24,182 bases of DNA from Entophlyctis helioformis. Taxonomy: Eukaryota; Chytridiomycota; Chytridiomycetes; Chytridiales; Chytriomycetaceae. The stretch spans positions 1 through 24,182 of the forward strand of contig JAHLKH010000285.1 of assembly GCA_025526915.1 (NCBI GenBank), written 5' to 3'. Position numbers and translations under genes: made by a program. Shown piece by piece: positions 8,587 to 18,341 of this stretch (position 1 is the first letter of the stretch; each line of letters starts with the position of its first letter). The notes beneath the pieces are model-generated. The model saw only the letters and a list, made by a program, of their open reading frames with translations, did no database searches and was not told where the DNA came from.

Positions 8587-11500
8587 ATGCAGGTCAGCGA
8601 CGTGTCCGACGACGGCGACTACTTGGACGGCGACCACCTGGACGGCGGCGGCCTCTCGCTGCGGCTGTCCGACGTGGCCGCCACCACCAGAGCCCGTCGC
8701 TACAGAGCACCTGCCAAGGCCGCACGGCTGCCGGGCGGCAACGGCCTCTTACATCTGTCGGACGACGAGCTGGAGGAAGAGATGATGCTGGAGCAGGGCA
8801 GCGCTCCTCCGTCTGCTGCCCAAGCCCGCGGTCGTGGCCGTGCTGGCCGTGGTGGTGGTGGTGGTGGTGCCCGTGGCCGCGGTGGTGGTGGCCGTGGTGG
8901 TCGTGCGAGCAGCGCTGTCTCTCGCATGCCGTCTGCGACGACGTTCAGCAACGCATACGCAGACGCATACGCAGACGAAGATGCCGATGCAGGCGGGCTT
9001 GAGCTGCCGGCTGTTGTCGTGGACACCAGCTACGTTCTGCCCAAGCCGCCGCTCACAAAGCGCACCACCGGCCTGTACTACGACACCGAGATGCTGCGGC
9101 ACGCCTTGCGCCGTGCCAAGCCAGCCGGCCGAGCCGCCGAGCTGCCGCCTGCTCTGTCGCGTTCGGACATGCTCAACATGAACGACTCCGCACAGACCCA
9201 CGCCGAGTTCGACGAGCAGCACTTTGAGCAGCCGGTCCGAGTGTCGGAGTCGTTTAGCGCCATCAAAGACGCTGGCCTCCTCGAGCATCTCTACCGGCTG
9301 CCCACACGCATGGCAGACGTGTCGGATCTCGGGCTGGTCCACTCGGACTCGCACCTGTCGAGCGTCGACGGCATTTCGACCATGACCAACGCCCAACTCG
9401 ACCGCTTTGAAGAGGAGCTCAACGACACCTACCTGTGCAACGCCACACCGCATGCTGCCAAGATATCCTGCGGCGGTGCGATTGCCGCCTGCGAGGCCGT
9501 TTGGGCCAACCAAGTCTCCAACGCCATCGCGCTCGTGCGGCCTCCCGGACACCATGCCGAGGAGGATCTCGTCATGGGCTTCTGCATCTACAACAACGTC
9601 GCTGTGGCTGCACGGCGCATGCAGACCGTGTTTGGCGTGCAGCGCATCATGATTGTCGACTGGGACATCCACCACGGCAACGGCACGCAGAAAACACTTT
9701 TACAACGACCCCAATGTGCTCTTTGTGTCGATCCACCGCTTCCAGGGCGGCGGCTTTTTCCCTCACCAGAGGGACGCCGGCGTCGACTTTACTGGCGGCC
9801 CGGATGCCAGAGGCCGGTGCGTGTGCCGACTGGGTGCCGCTCTTTGAGACATGCGACTCACGCTGCCATGTGCAATCACAGAAACATCAACATCCCTTGG
9901 GTGTCTCCCGGGATGTGCGACGCAGACTACATCCGCGCCTTTCAGGACATTGTCATGCCCGTCGGCTACGAGTTCCAGCCCGATCTTGTGATTGTGTCGG
10001 CTGGCTTTGATGCCGCAGAGGGCGATCCCATTGGCGAGTGCCACATCACTCCAACCTGCTTTGCGCACATGACCCACATGCTCAAGTCGCTTGCAAATGG
10101 CCGCGTCGTCCTTGTTCTCGAGGTGAGTTGGATACGGACACGTCGCCCACCTTCCCGTCTCCCCCACTCTCTGACTGACTCGGTTGCTGTGCGACAACCT
10201 GCAGGGTGGATACCACATTCCTGTCGTCAAGGCGTGCGTGACAGCGTGCACCAGCGTACTGCTTGGAATGCCGCCCAACGCGATCGAGCTTGGCCGTCCT
10301 CAATTTTACGCACTCAGGACTATCCGCGATGTCAAGGAAGCCCACAGCAAATACTGGACATGCTTTTATCAAGACGGCCAAGCCGAAGAGCCGCATGGCT
10401 CCACCGCAGCCAGGGATGCAGCCCAGCCTCCTAGTCTTCCAGCACTGCCGGCATTACCGATCCCACTCTTTGCCGGTTCCGAGACTGTGGCTTCAGCAGC
10501 AGCAGCAGCAGCAGCCCATGTGGCCAAGACAGACATGCAGCCCTTATCGCACGACTTTCCGGCTCTGTCTCGCCAACACGAGATGGCCAAGGGCCTCACG
10601 TCCATCCCAGCAGCACACGCACCTGCAGCTGCCTCGCAGTCGGTATCGGCATCAACCTCGTCTACACAGCCCTCGCTCAAGTCGGCCTCTGCCAAGCATG
10701 CGTCACCCACAAAGTCTTCTGCACAGCCATCGCGCCAGCTACCTCGTGCATCATCGCTGTCGCCTTCAAAACGCAAGTCTGCTGCTGTCAGCGACAAGAC
10801 GTGGGGCCAGGAAATCGGTCTGACCATGACGCCCTCTGGATACGATTCTGCCATTCATACCACGTATGTTGGCGTGATGCGTCGCGGTTATGTCTTGTGG
10901 CTCTAAGATTGCCGAGACTGACGGTCATGGCAGGTCAAACTTCAAGACGCATCCGGGGCTGTTGTTTATTGTTGCATACACAACGTAAGGAGGCTGCTTG
11001 GCATGACACCAGACCGTGTTCAATGATCTGACTGGTGCGCTTTGTATGGCAGGCTTCGTCAACAGTATGTTTGCACGAATGTAAAGTACTTTGCATGCCA
11101 CCAGCATGGGGAGCTAACGAGGATTGGCAATCCTCTTTGTTTTTGGTCTAGGTACGGCAAGGCGGGTGTCACCGAAGCCGATGTATGTGCAAACCTGGCT
11201 GTTTTGCGCTTGTGGACACTGTTTCTGACAGTGTGTGCAGATCGAGCCCCTTCGAAAGTTTGTGGGCATGCTCGTCGACGATGGCTACGCTGTCATGGAT
11301 ATCCAGATGCCCTACACCCGAGGCGTGTCCAAGGAGAGCTATGTATGTTTGGTCGCGTGCGCCGGCTGCTGCTGTCTTGCCCTGCTGACACTGGCTGTCC
11401 ATCTTTGTGTATCCGTCCAAGATGCGCGACATCTATGTGGATACCGAGATCCGCAAAGCCATGGAGGAGCTGTAAGTTGCCATGCCAACCGCTGTGATGT

Positions 11501-13548
11501 TGATGGCGCCTTTGGCTGACAGCGCACATTCATGGCTGACCAGGCCGTCCATCGCTGCCAAGGGCGTCGTATTCATTGGCATTGATTTCCCCGCGACGGC
11601 GCTCATGGCATGCATCGATGCAAATGGTAACTCGTGCGCTGGATGCCCACGGTGCCGGCATGCACACTGCTAAACAAACCTGCCTCTGGCTGCAGTGACT
11701 CTTCAAAAGAAGCTCGTACACGCTGTTTTGCTCGACTTTTATGTCAAGCAGTCAGTGTCTGCGTTAGATTCACAGCTCGGTCTTGCCAAGGTCTGCATGC
11801 CATGTCGCTCAAAGTGTACGGCCGTGCATCTTGCTGACCGGAATGCACACGCCAGAAATGCGACATTATGGGCCCATCCATTTATGCCATCGGCAAGCCC
11901 GTTGTGGACTCTGCCGTCGGTAGCAGGAGAAGCAAGGACACGAGAGCCGAGCCCGAGATCCCGATAATCTCTTGGGGTAAGCCGCGCGAGTCCGAGTGTT
12001 GGACAGCACATGAACGCAACGCTGACAGATTGGTTGTGCAGGCACAGAGTCCAACCTCACATGGAAGCAGTTTGGCAAAGTGTCGTCGGAAGTGATGCAT
12101 CTCGTGCTTGACGGCCTGGAGCGCGCGTACTTGGAGCAGCTCAATCGGCCGCCAGCCAAGACTGTGCCGCCAGCCAAACGGGCATCGTTGACTGTGTTGC
12201 CCCCACCGCCTGCCAAAGCGCCGCCTCCGGCACCAGCTGCTGCAGCCAGTGTCGCGCCGGGAGTCGCAAAGTTGGCTCCATCCGGCACGGCGTCGCGGCC
12301 TGTGATTGAAAAGCTTACGGCCGAGTCTCGCGCGCCAGCTGCAAAGGCATTGCCGCCGTCCACTGCGCCAGCGCCGCGCTCCAAGTCTGTCTCGTTCCAA
12401 ATGTTCGACACTTCTCTCGCGCTTGATGGATCATCATCGCGCAGCAGCCAGCCGTCTGATCGCTCTTCGGTTCCGCCCAAGCGCGTTGGTGACAGTCTTC
12501 CCCAAGCCGAGACGGGGACGAAACGGGCACGCGACGATACGGCAGTGACCCAAATGCTAGGTATGTCGTGCCTATCAGTAGTAACCGGCCCGTCGAGTGC
12601 CCGATGCACGACAACTGACATGCTGGTGCAGCGGATCCATCGTTTGAGAACCTGTTTGTGAAAACATCGTATCGTCGTTCAAGCCAAGTTCTGCCTACGC
12701 CCCAGCCGAGTTTTGCAGACGGCAAGAGCAAGGACAAGTCGTCGCCGCCACCCGCTACGTCGGGCACGCCAACTATCCCTGGCAAGCCTGCCGCCAAGCC
12801 AGCCAAGTCGTCGCCAACCCGGCCAGGACGGCCCCTGAAGAACCTGATGCCGCGCGTGTCCGACTCGTCCGCGTACGTGTCGGCAGCCCGAAGCAGTGCC
12901 GACCTGAGCCATCTCTATGCCTCGCCAGCCATGTTCACCGGCAACCTGTTTGCGCCGAGCAGCAAGAGCCGCGGCGTCGAAATTATCCTTGAGGAGAATG
13001 ATGACGACCCTGCGGCTGACCAAGAACAGTCTCCTCGTGATGACCACGATCGCGTTCAAGTCAATGTCGCCACGATTGAGGAGATTCCAAGCGGCGATGA
13101 GGACAGCACGCGCAATGATGTGCCTGCCATGCCGGTCGTGTCCGAGTCTGCGCCAGCACCAGCACCGGCACCAGCACCTGCGCCAACCGAAGTCGACATT
13201 GTGTCTGCGTCTGCGTCTGTGCCAACCGAAGTCGACACTGCATCTCTGACGCCTGGTCAGCCTGCTCGTCAATCGCCGTTGTCTGGCCAGGCCGAGCCCA
13301 TCAGCCTACTGTCGTCGCCGCTGATACCGCAAACGCCCGACGCGATGGCGGCTGCTTCTCCACCGGCAACCGATCCCATCCCCAGCACGGCACAACAGCC
13401 TGCCATTCCGTCTGCGCTTGCCGCCGAGCATTCCCATGCCACGAACATGGACATGAACGTGGACATGGAGTTGTTTGACGACTTGACCAACTCGCAGACG
13501 GAACTGCCCGACCTTGACATTTCGATGCTGGACACACCGGGCAGCTGA
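8587..13548 (+). CDS. HDA1: Hda1-type class II histone deacetylase with Arb2-like region
   Basis: Zinc-dependent removal of acetyl groups from histone lysines in the nucleus; fungal Hda1/Clr3 enzymes act in silencing. Twelve exons are proposed: 8587-9816, 9882-10122, 10205-10863, 10934-10984, 11152-11182, 11241-11342, 11422-11471, 11544-11626, 11696-11790, 11856-11976, 12042-12560, 12632-13548. They give about 1365 residues, long for the family. In order: acidic leader; RGG segment (about 80-108); catalytic domain (about 160-530) with RPPGHHAEEDLVMGF, DWDIHHGNGTQ (D360, H362), SAGFD (D453) and LEGGY (Y493); Ser/Ala/Pro linker; Arb2-like region (about 710-925: GYAVMDIQMPY, GVVFIGIDFPATALM); Pro-rich, acidic tail. 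One extra A in the run 9691-9694 breaks the frame right after GTQ; removing it restores alignment, and all exon phases then agree. The Tyr of the active site is present, so the enzyme looks catalytically competent if the extra base is an error. Confidence 0.9.
8818..8913 (+). other. RGG/glycine-arginine-rich segment of the deacetylase
   Basis: Residues about 79-109 consist almost entirely of Arg, Gly and Ala (GRGRAGRGGGG, then RGRGGGGRGGR). RGG segments usually bind RNA or drive condensation and can be arginine-methylated. Codon use is biased (GGT/GGC and CGT/CGC), consistent with real coding. Confidence 0.8.
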
Positions 13549-13627
13549 TGCGTGTCGACGGTGTGCGGCCGTCCATGCAGCAAGCCTCCACACCACAAAC
13601 ACTCCACAGCCACTCCACAACGAGAGC

Positions 13628-13633
13628 AATAAA
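13628..13633 (+). promoter_or_regulatory. AATAAA polyadenylation signal
   Basis: A canonical AATAAA lies 80 bases after the deacetylase stop codon, in the short convergent interval before the minus-strand ABTB1-like gene ends at 13716. Confidence 0.6.
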
Positions 13634-13670
13634 TGTTTGGCGCGGTTCTGTACTGACAGGCATGCATCCA

Positions 13671-13707
13671 CACACACATCCATACACATCCATACACATC
13701 CATACAC
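13671..13707. repeat. CATACACATC short tandem repeat
   Basis: CATACACATC twice in succession, preceded by a related CACACATC unit and followed by a truncated copy. It lies in the shared 3' interval of two convergent genes, ending 9 bases before the ABTB1-like stop codon. Confidence 0.85.
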
Positions 13708-13715
13708 GCGCACTT

Positions 13716-14650
13716 TTATATGTCCATGCCGAGCGTCTCGAGCGCGCGCTCAAGGAGCGCCATTTTCGAGTCGTAGACGGCGATTTTGACTGCCCACTCG
13801 CTGCCGCTGCCGGTCAGCATGGTGCCGCCAGCATCCGTGACGCCGACCGTGCGGCCGATCCAGAAGCGGAGATCGTCGATCAGGACAACGGTGTCGGTCT
13901 CTTGTCGCGCGCGGATGCTCTGCGCGCTCTCGGTGACGAGGTCCAGGAACTCGGGCGAGTCGACCATGTCGGTCGACAGGCAGCGGGCAAAGTACTGCGA
14001 CACGTGGTTCTCGAGACGCGGGAGGTTGAGGGCCCATGCGGTGCGCATGAGGTCGTACGGGTCGAGGAGCGGCGGCGATGGCGGCGACGGCAGGATGGCC
14101 GGTGTGGTTGTGATGTAGAGCACGACGGCGGTTTTGAGGCGGTCGAGGAGGAGGAGGTCGGCGGCGAGCAGCAGGTCGCGGGCAATCTCTGGCGTCACTG
14201 TCGACGCGATATCGTCCTTGGGTGCACAGGGTCAGCAGGGATGCACGCGCGTGTGTGTGGAGGGGAATGGCGAGGGCATGGGGGCGGTGTGTATACTTTG
14301 TAGAGATACTCGAGAACGCATGCAAAGACGGGCGGCGATTCGATGGACCGCAGATGCAGCGACGGCAGGGACGACCACGCGTCCTGCCACGCAGTCACCG
14401 CGGCTATGACAGGCGGCCGTGGTGGGCCGGGTGCCGCATGTGGCGTCTTGGAGTGTGCGGTTGCAGACGGGGACGTGGATTGGGAAGAGGGCGAGGCAGC
14501 CAAGTCGGCAAAGCGGCCAGACATCATGACTGCAAAGTATTCGCTGCGCAGCAGAAACGCCTTGTGGCATGGAAATACAACCGTGTCGACGCAGATCAGA
14601 ATGTCTGGCTGTGCGGCTGCGAGCAGCGTGTGCCGAGACAGCCGCCTTGA

Positions 14651-14686
<36 letters not shown>

Positions 14687-15760
14687 AGATGGCTGCTGCT
14701 GCAAGTTGCTGTGATCCTGCGATGCCGGATCGGCTGGATGCGAAGGTTCAGCCGCCGTCGCGGCACTGTCATTGCTGCTGCTGCTGTTGGCTGCATCGCC
14801 GGATGGCAGCCCGAGTTCAAGCGACGCCGCAGCCAGCAGCGCGTCGACAAGCGCCAGCAGGTCGGTCTGGACGGGCTTGATGTCGCGCGTCATGACCGCC
14901 TTGCCGCCCTTGCCCTTGCCGCCCACGGTGCCCTCTGCCTCGATCAGGCGGTCGATGGCGTGCACAAGCGCACCGACGCGCCACAGGCTCGCCACAAAGC
15001 GCCAGTTGGCCCATTCGTCCGGCTGCACGCTGCGCGCCATCTGGCCCGTGTACAGGAACAGCAGCACGGCGTTCAGGATGTCGAGCGTGACGACCTTGTT
15101 CGAGACCTGCACCGTGTTCCGGCCGAACCACCGGCCCGCCAGCTGCTGGGCAAAGTACGGCGACCGCGCCGCCAGCACCGGCCGGTGGACCCACACGAGC
15201 ACAAAGTCGGCGTTGTCGGGATCGAGCGTCGCATTCGGGTACCCGAGCACGGCGTCTCTCGCAGCTGTGCCTGCCGCCTGCGCCACGTCGACATCGCGCA
15301 CGCTCGCCGGCCGCCGCAGCCGGAAGCTGAAGTCCGCGGCAGCGTCGGCCGGCGCGGCCCACAGACGGTGCATGAAGCCGCCAAACTCGGCGCCCGGGTC
15401 GACGGCCTTGGAGAAGCGGTGGGCCCGCAGCAGCGAGCGGATCTCCTGCGTGAGGGCGCCGTAGAGACACCGCTCGCCCTCGAACGTGTGCGGGTCGCAC
15501 ACGGCGCCGGCCTCGGTGAGCAGGAAGCGCACCACGGCGACGTGGCCGCACAGCGCGGCGTAGAAAAGTGGGACCGAGTCCCAGGCGTCGCGGGTGTTGA
15601 CCGGCACCAGGTCGGCCTGCGTCAGCGTGCGCACGCGCTCGAGGTCGCCGGTGCGGCAGGCGTCGCACAGAGCGCCAAACAGCGGGTGGTCGTTGCTGCT
15701 GGTGTTCGTGGTCGTGGCCGTGGTTGTGGCTACAGCTGTCGTTTCCATGGCCGACGCCAT
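13716..15760 (-). CDS. ABTB1/BPOZ-like ankyrin and double BTB protein
   Basis: Exon 1 is 15760-14297 and exon 2 is 14216-13716, joined across an 80-base intron (GTATAC...CCAAG, phase 0), giving 654 residues. The first true ATG in frame is at 15760; the frame is open a little further upstream without an ATG. Order: short Thr-rich leader; ankyrin pair (about 25-115) with VNTRDAWDSVPLFYAALCGH and FEGERCLYGAL; first BTB (about 135-245, with VHRPVLAARSPYFA and LLFLYTGQM); low-complexity linker with an Ala-Asp run (about 320-372); second BTB (about 385-560, PDILICVD...CHKAFLLRSEYF) containing a Ser/Pro-rich insert; C-terminal RQETDTVVLIDDLRF (about 592-606) and LGMDI end. This order and the C-terminal RQETD motif match animal ABTB1. 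ABTB1/BPOZ proteins bind eEF1A and are thought to work with Cul3-type ubiquitin ligases; that role is inferred from the family. Confidence 0.9.
14653..14680. repeat. GGCGTC hexamer run (Ala-Asp codons)
   Basis: GGCGTC repeats on the plus strand encode alternating Ala-Asp on the minus strand, in the linker between the two BTB domains of the ABTB1-like protein. The repeat keeps frame. Confidence 0.88.
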
Positions 15761-15890
15761 CGTTGCTGGCAAGCAAGCGGAGAAAGACCGCAAGAAACGG
15801 CCTCGCCTCAGATCCGATAACTACCGCCAGAAGATCGCCACCAGATCGCGTCTTTCCACAAGGCTCCCTCCCAGCACGCGCGCACACACC
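15761..15890. promoter_or_regulatory. Compact divergent promoter region
   Basis: Only 130 bases separate the start codon of the ABTB1-like gene (minus) from that of the first seven-helix membrane gene (plus). Both promoters, or one shared bidirectional promoter, must lie here or extend into coding sequence. No TATA box is visible. Confidence 0.5.
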
Positions 15891-16838
15891 ATGCTGCCTC
15901 TGACCATTACAGTTCTCGCTCTGGGCGGTGGCATCTACATGGCGGCAACCGTGTTCTTGCTCACGCTGATCCGCATGCCGTCCACGCCGTACTGCCGCTA
16001 CCTGCGCGCCACCATCATCTTCATGTACCTAGTGACACCCATCCTTATTTCCGCCAACTTCTTGGCAGAGGCGCCGCCCTCGACATTTCACGGAATCGTC
16101 ACAACGGCGTACCTTCTTGTGTACATCGAGTTTACGTTGTTTGGCCTTGCCCAGCTCGAGTTCCTGCGCACCATGGCGCCGTTTATATCTGCACGCCTCA
16201 CTCCACTCTGGATCGATCGTGCGCAGGCAGTCGTGGTCGTAATGGGCGTGGTCTGCGTCGCGTTCGGATTCCGTCTGTTCACTCCGCCAACCTCGCTATA
16301 CTACAGGTTGGCGCGCACCATTACCAACATCTGGCCAGCGCTTATTGGCGTATCGGACGTGTTCCTGCAGGGCTTCAATCTCTACTATGTGCTGCTGCGT
16401 CTCAAGGGCGTGTCTCTGGGTTTCCGCGGCGTCTACGCCGTCCTCATCCTGGCCAATCTTCTGGTCATTGTCGCGGCCATTCTCCTCGCTTTTCTGGCAC
16501 CCGAGTCGGACCTCAACACGTGGCAGGTGTTCAAAAACGAGCTTACCTCGGTGCTCATGCTGGGCTCTATCGGATGCATGGAACTGCTGCGCAAGTCACT
16601 CGTGCGGCCGGCACGACGGTCGCCCCAAAAGTTGGTGGCCAAGCCTGCGCCAAAGAAGCTCAAGCCGCCAGTGCAGCCGCGTCTGATGAATACGGCCATG
16701 CGTTCACCAAACTCAAGTGAGATGATGGACGGTGGTGGCGATGGCGGTGGTGATGGCGGTGGTGATGGCGGTGTGTGTGGCGAGTCGCCTACGCCGGCTG
16801 CATCCATGATTCAGGAGTCTGCTGTGAATGCTCGATAG
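15891..16838 (+). CDS. Seven-helix membrane protein, tandem paralogue A
   Basis: Intronless, 315 residues, starting at ATG 15891 (context CACACCATG) and ending TAG at 16836-16838. Seven hydrophobic segments are visible at about 4-27, 41-59, 68-86, 111-130, 146-169, 180-203 and 217-236, followed by a basic, Lys/Arg/Pro-rich tail and a Gly-Gly-Gly-Asp run. Two motifs are shared with the next gene at almost the same positions: QLEFLRTMAPF (88-98), after helix 3, and SIGCMELL (226-233) in helix 7. With an odd helix number the N- and C-termini should be on opposite sides; by the positive-inside rule the basic tail is probably cytosolic. The layout is receptor-like, but I see no rhodopsin, GPCR or transporter signature. 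Function unknown. Confidence 0.85.
   Translation: MLPLTITVLALGGGIYMAATVFLLTLIRMPSTPYCRYLRATIIFMYLVTPILISANFLAEAPPSTFHGIVTTAYLLVYIEFTLFGLAQLEFLRTMAPFISARLTPLWIDRAQAVVVVMGVVCVAFGFRLFTPPTSLYYRLARTITNIWPALIGVSDVFLQGFNLYYVLLRLKGVSLGFRGVYAVLILANLLVIVAAILLAFLAPESDLNTWQVFKNELTSVLMLGSIGCMELLRKSLVRPARRSPQKLVAKPAPKKLKPPVQPRLMNTAMRSPNSSEMMDGGGDGGGDGGGDGGVCGESPTPAASMIQESAVNAR
16730..16772 (+). repeat. GATGGCGGTGGT repeat (Asp-Gly3)
   Basis: A 12-base unit repeated about three times encodes DGGG repeats in the C-terminal tail of membrane protein A. It is in frame and absent from paralogue B. Confidence 0.85.
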
Positions 16839-17237
16839 AAAATACAGCTCGTTTTCAACAAGACGTTGTTGCTTTTAGGCCTGATGCACTCTTGTATAGA
16901 CGTTGTCACGAGAGTCTGCGTCCAGGGATGCGAGGCGACGAAACAGTCGGCTGCCGGTTGGTCGCAAAATCAAACCGTGTCCATTGTCGACGCGCTGTTG
17001 CCATTTGAGCCAAGCGAACCAAACGGTTCGACCGAAATCCAGCTGCATCACGATTCGGTAGCAGCGTGACGAGAGGGAGCTCAGTGTGCGAGGCAGGCCT
17101 GTGCCGTTGCGTTATCTCGGCTGGAAGCAGGAGCACGGCAGTCCCAGACACCATTCACAGCCGCCAGCGGCCCATCAGCTGTCCGCCAGCGCCGACAAGC
17201 AACTGATACCAAGCAGAGTGCCAGCAGACCAGCAGAC
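16839..17237. other. Intergenic region between the tandem membrane genes
   Basis: 399 bases holding the 3' UTR of paralogue A and the promoter of paralogue B. The only structure I see is a perfect 6-bp inverted repeat, CGAACC-AAAC-GGTTCG, at 17015-17030. No TATA box or RNA gene is evident. Confidence 0.5.
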
Positions 17238-18341
17238 ATGTCAACACGGCCGCTCTTCATTGCCAATATTGCCTTGGCCGTGTTTATTCTCGTGGTCTCG
17301 ACCGTGAGTCTTATCGACCTCTTTGGCCTTCCAGCGTCGCGATACGCCACGTTCCTGCAAGTGACGTGCCTCACGGTCTACCCGGTCATGGGCATTCTCC
17401 TGTCGAGCCTGTTCCGGCTTTTCACGCCAGAGAGCGTAGCCTTTGAGCCTCTCTCCATCATTCTCCGTATCCTTGTCCAGGTTCAAGTCGCCTTCTTCGC
17501 GTTGTCGCAGCTCGAGTTCCTGCGTACCATTGCACCGTTTGTTTCCAGGCGCATCAGCAACGGGCTCGTGACCTGGGTACAGGTTGGCGTCGTGAGTGTC
17601 GGCGTCGTGTCGGTCGTTGGCACTTTTCGGCGGTTCTTACCTTGGCAGGTGCGGCTCGTGAGCTACTATATCAACAACGGCTGGCCAGGCGTGGTTGCCC
17701 TCGGCGATCTTGCACTGCGGCTGTTTCTGCTGCGGTACGTGCTGGTCGACCTGCGAGACGCGCCAGCCGGGTTCAAGGTGGCGTACGTGTTTCTTATCCT
17801 GTGCAGCAGCTTCATCGCCGTTGCTGCGAGTATTATTGGCTTTTACGCGCCGATGGTCATACTCGGGCCGTGGCACATCCACCAGTCTCTACTGGTGTCC
17901 GTGTATATGCTGTGCTCGATTGGGTGCATGGAGTTGATCAGACGGACGCTGATGCTGCCGATCGACAAGTGGACGGGCCCAACCCCTGTCGCCGTGCAAC
18001 GACTGCAGCACCAAAACCAACCCATCGAAGGCGGCGATGTCCGTGTGCATCTGCTTTGTGAAAACGCGGATCGTCCTGACGGACGGCATAGAGATCCGAT
18101 TGAACAGCAGCAGTGTCAGCAACTGACATTGCCGTTGCGAGCACCGAATGACACTCGAGGTGCTGGGCATTGGCTTGAATCCACGGTCCAGGAGCAGCGA
18201 CACGAGCGCCAGCACGCCAATCGACCGGTTCATGGCGATGCATATGGTAATGGCAATGGCGATGACGGTGATGGCACTGCCCGGACAGCGTCAGAGCGGC
18301 CGTCGCTGCTGCTGTCTGATCCCTCGCCTGGCCGCGAATGA
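17238..18341 (+). CDS. Seven-helix membrane protein, tandem paralogue B
   Basis: Intronless, 367 residues from ATG 17238 to the TGA at 18339-18341. Seven hydrophobic segments lie at about 5-30, 39-60, 72-95, 110-130, 147-169, 178-203 and 213-235. It shares QLEFLRTIAPF (91-101) and SIGCMELI (227-234) with paralogue A, along with helix spacing and a matching NxWPxxxxxxD element in helix 5 (NIWPALIGVSD in A, NGWPGVVALGD in B). The two therefore arose by tandem duplication, though overall identity is low, so the duplication is old. Unlike A, its roughly 130-residue C-terminal tail is polar and Gln/His/Arg/Asp-rich, without the Gly-Asp run. Probably a membrane sensor, receptor or transport-related protein; no family recognised. 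Confidence 0.85.
   Translation: MSTRPLFIANIALAVFILVVSTVSLIDLFGLPASRYATFLQVTCLTVYPVMGILLSSLFRLFTPESVAFEPLSIILRILVQVQVAFFALSQLEFLRTIAPFVSRRISNGLVTWVQVGVVSVGVVSVVGTFRRFLPWQVRLVSYYINNGWPGVVALGDLALRLFLLRYVLVDLRDAPAGFKVAYVFLILCSSFIAVAASIIGFYAPMVILGPWHIHQSLLVSVYMLCSIGCMELIRRTLMLPIDKWTGPTPVAVQRLQHQNQPIEGGDVRVHLLCENADRPDGRHRDPIEQQQCQQLTLPLRAPNDTRGAGHWLESTVQEQRHERQHANRPVHGDAYGNGNGDDGDGTARTASERPSLLLSDPSPGRE

Noticed and set aside
8749..9675. Minus-strand open frame of about 308 codons
   Set aside because: It is antisense to the deacetylase exon 1, whose catalytic motifs are unambiguous on the plus strand.
9688..9700. Programmed +1 frameshift in the deacetylase
   Set aside because: The AAAACAC context matches no known shift site, and a homopolymer error explains it more simply.
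14711..15820. Plus-strand open frame of about 369 codons
   Set aside because: It is antisense to the ABTB1-like exon 1, which has clear ankyrin and BTB motifs. The plus frame is His/Arg/Gln-rich with no family resemblance.
17025..17040. GGTTCGACC, resembling a tRNA B box
   Set aside because: It is half of the local palindrome, with no A box or acceptor and anticodon stems at the right spacing. No tRNA gene was found in the window.
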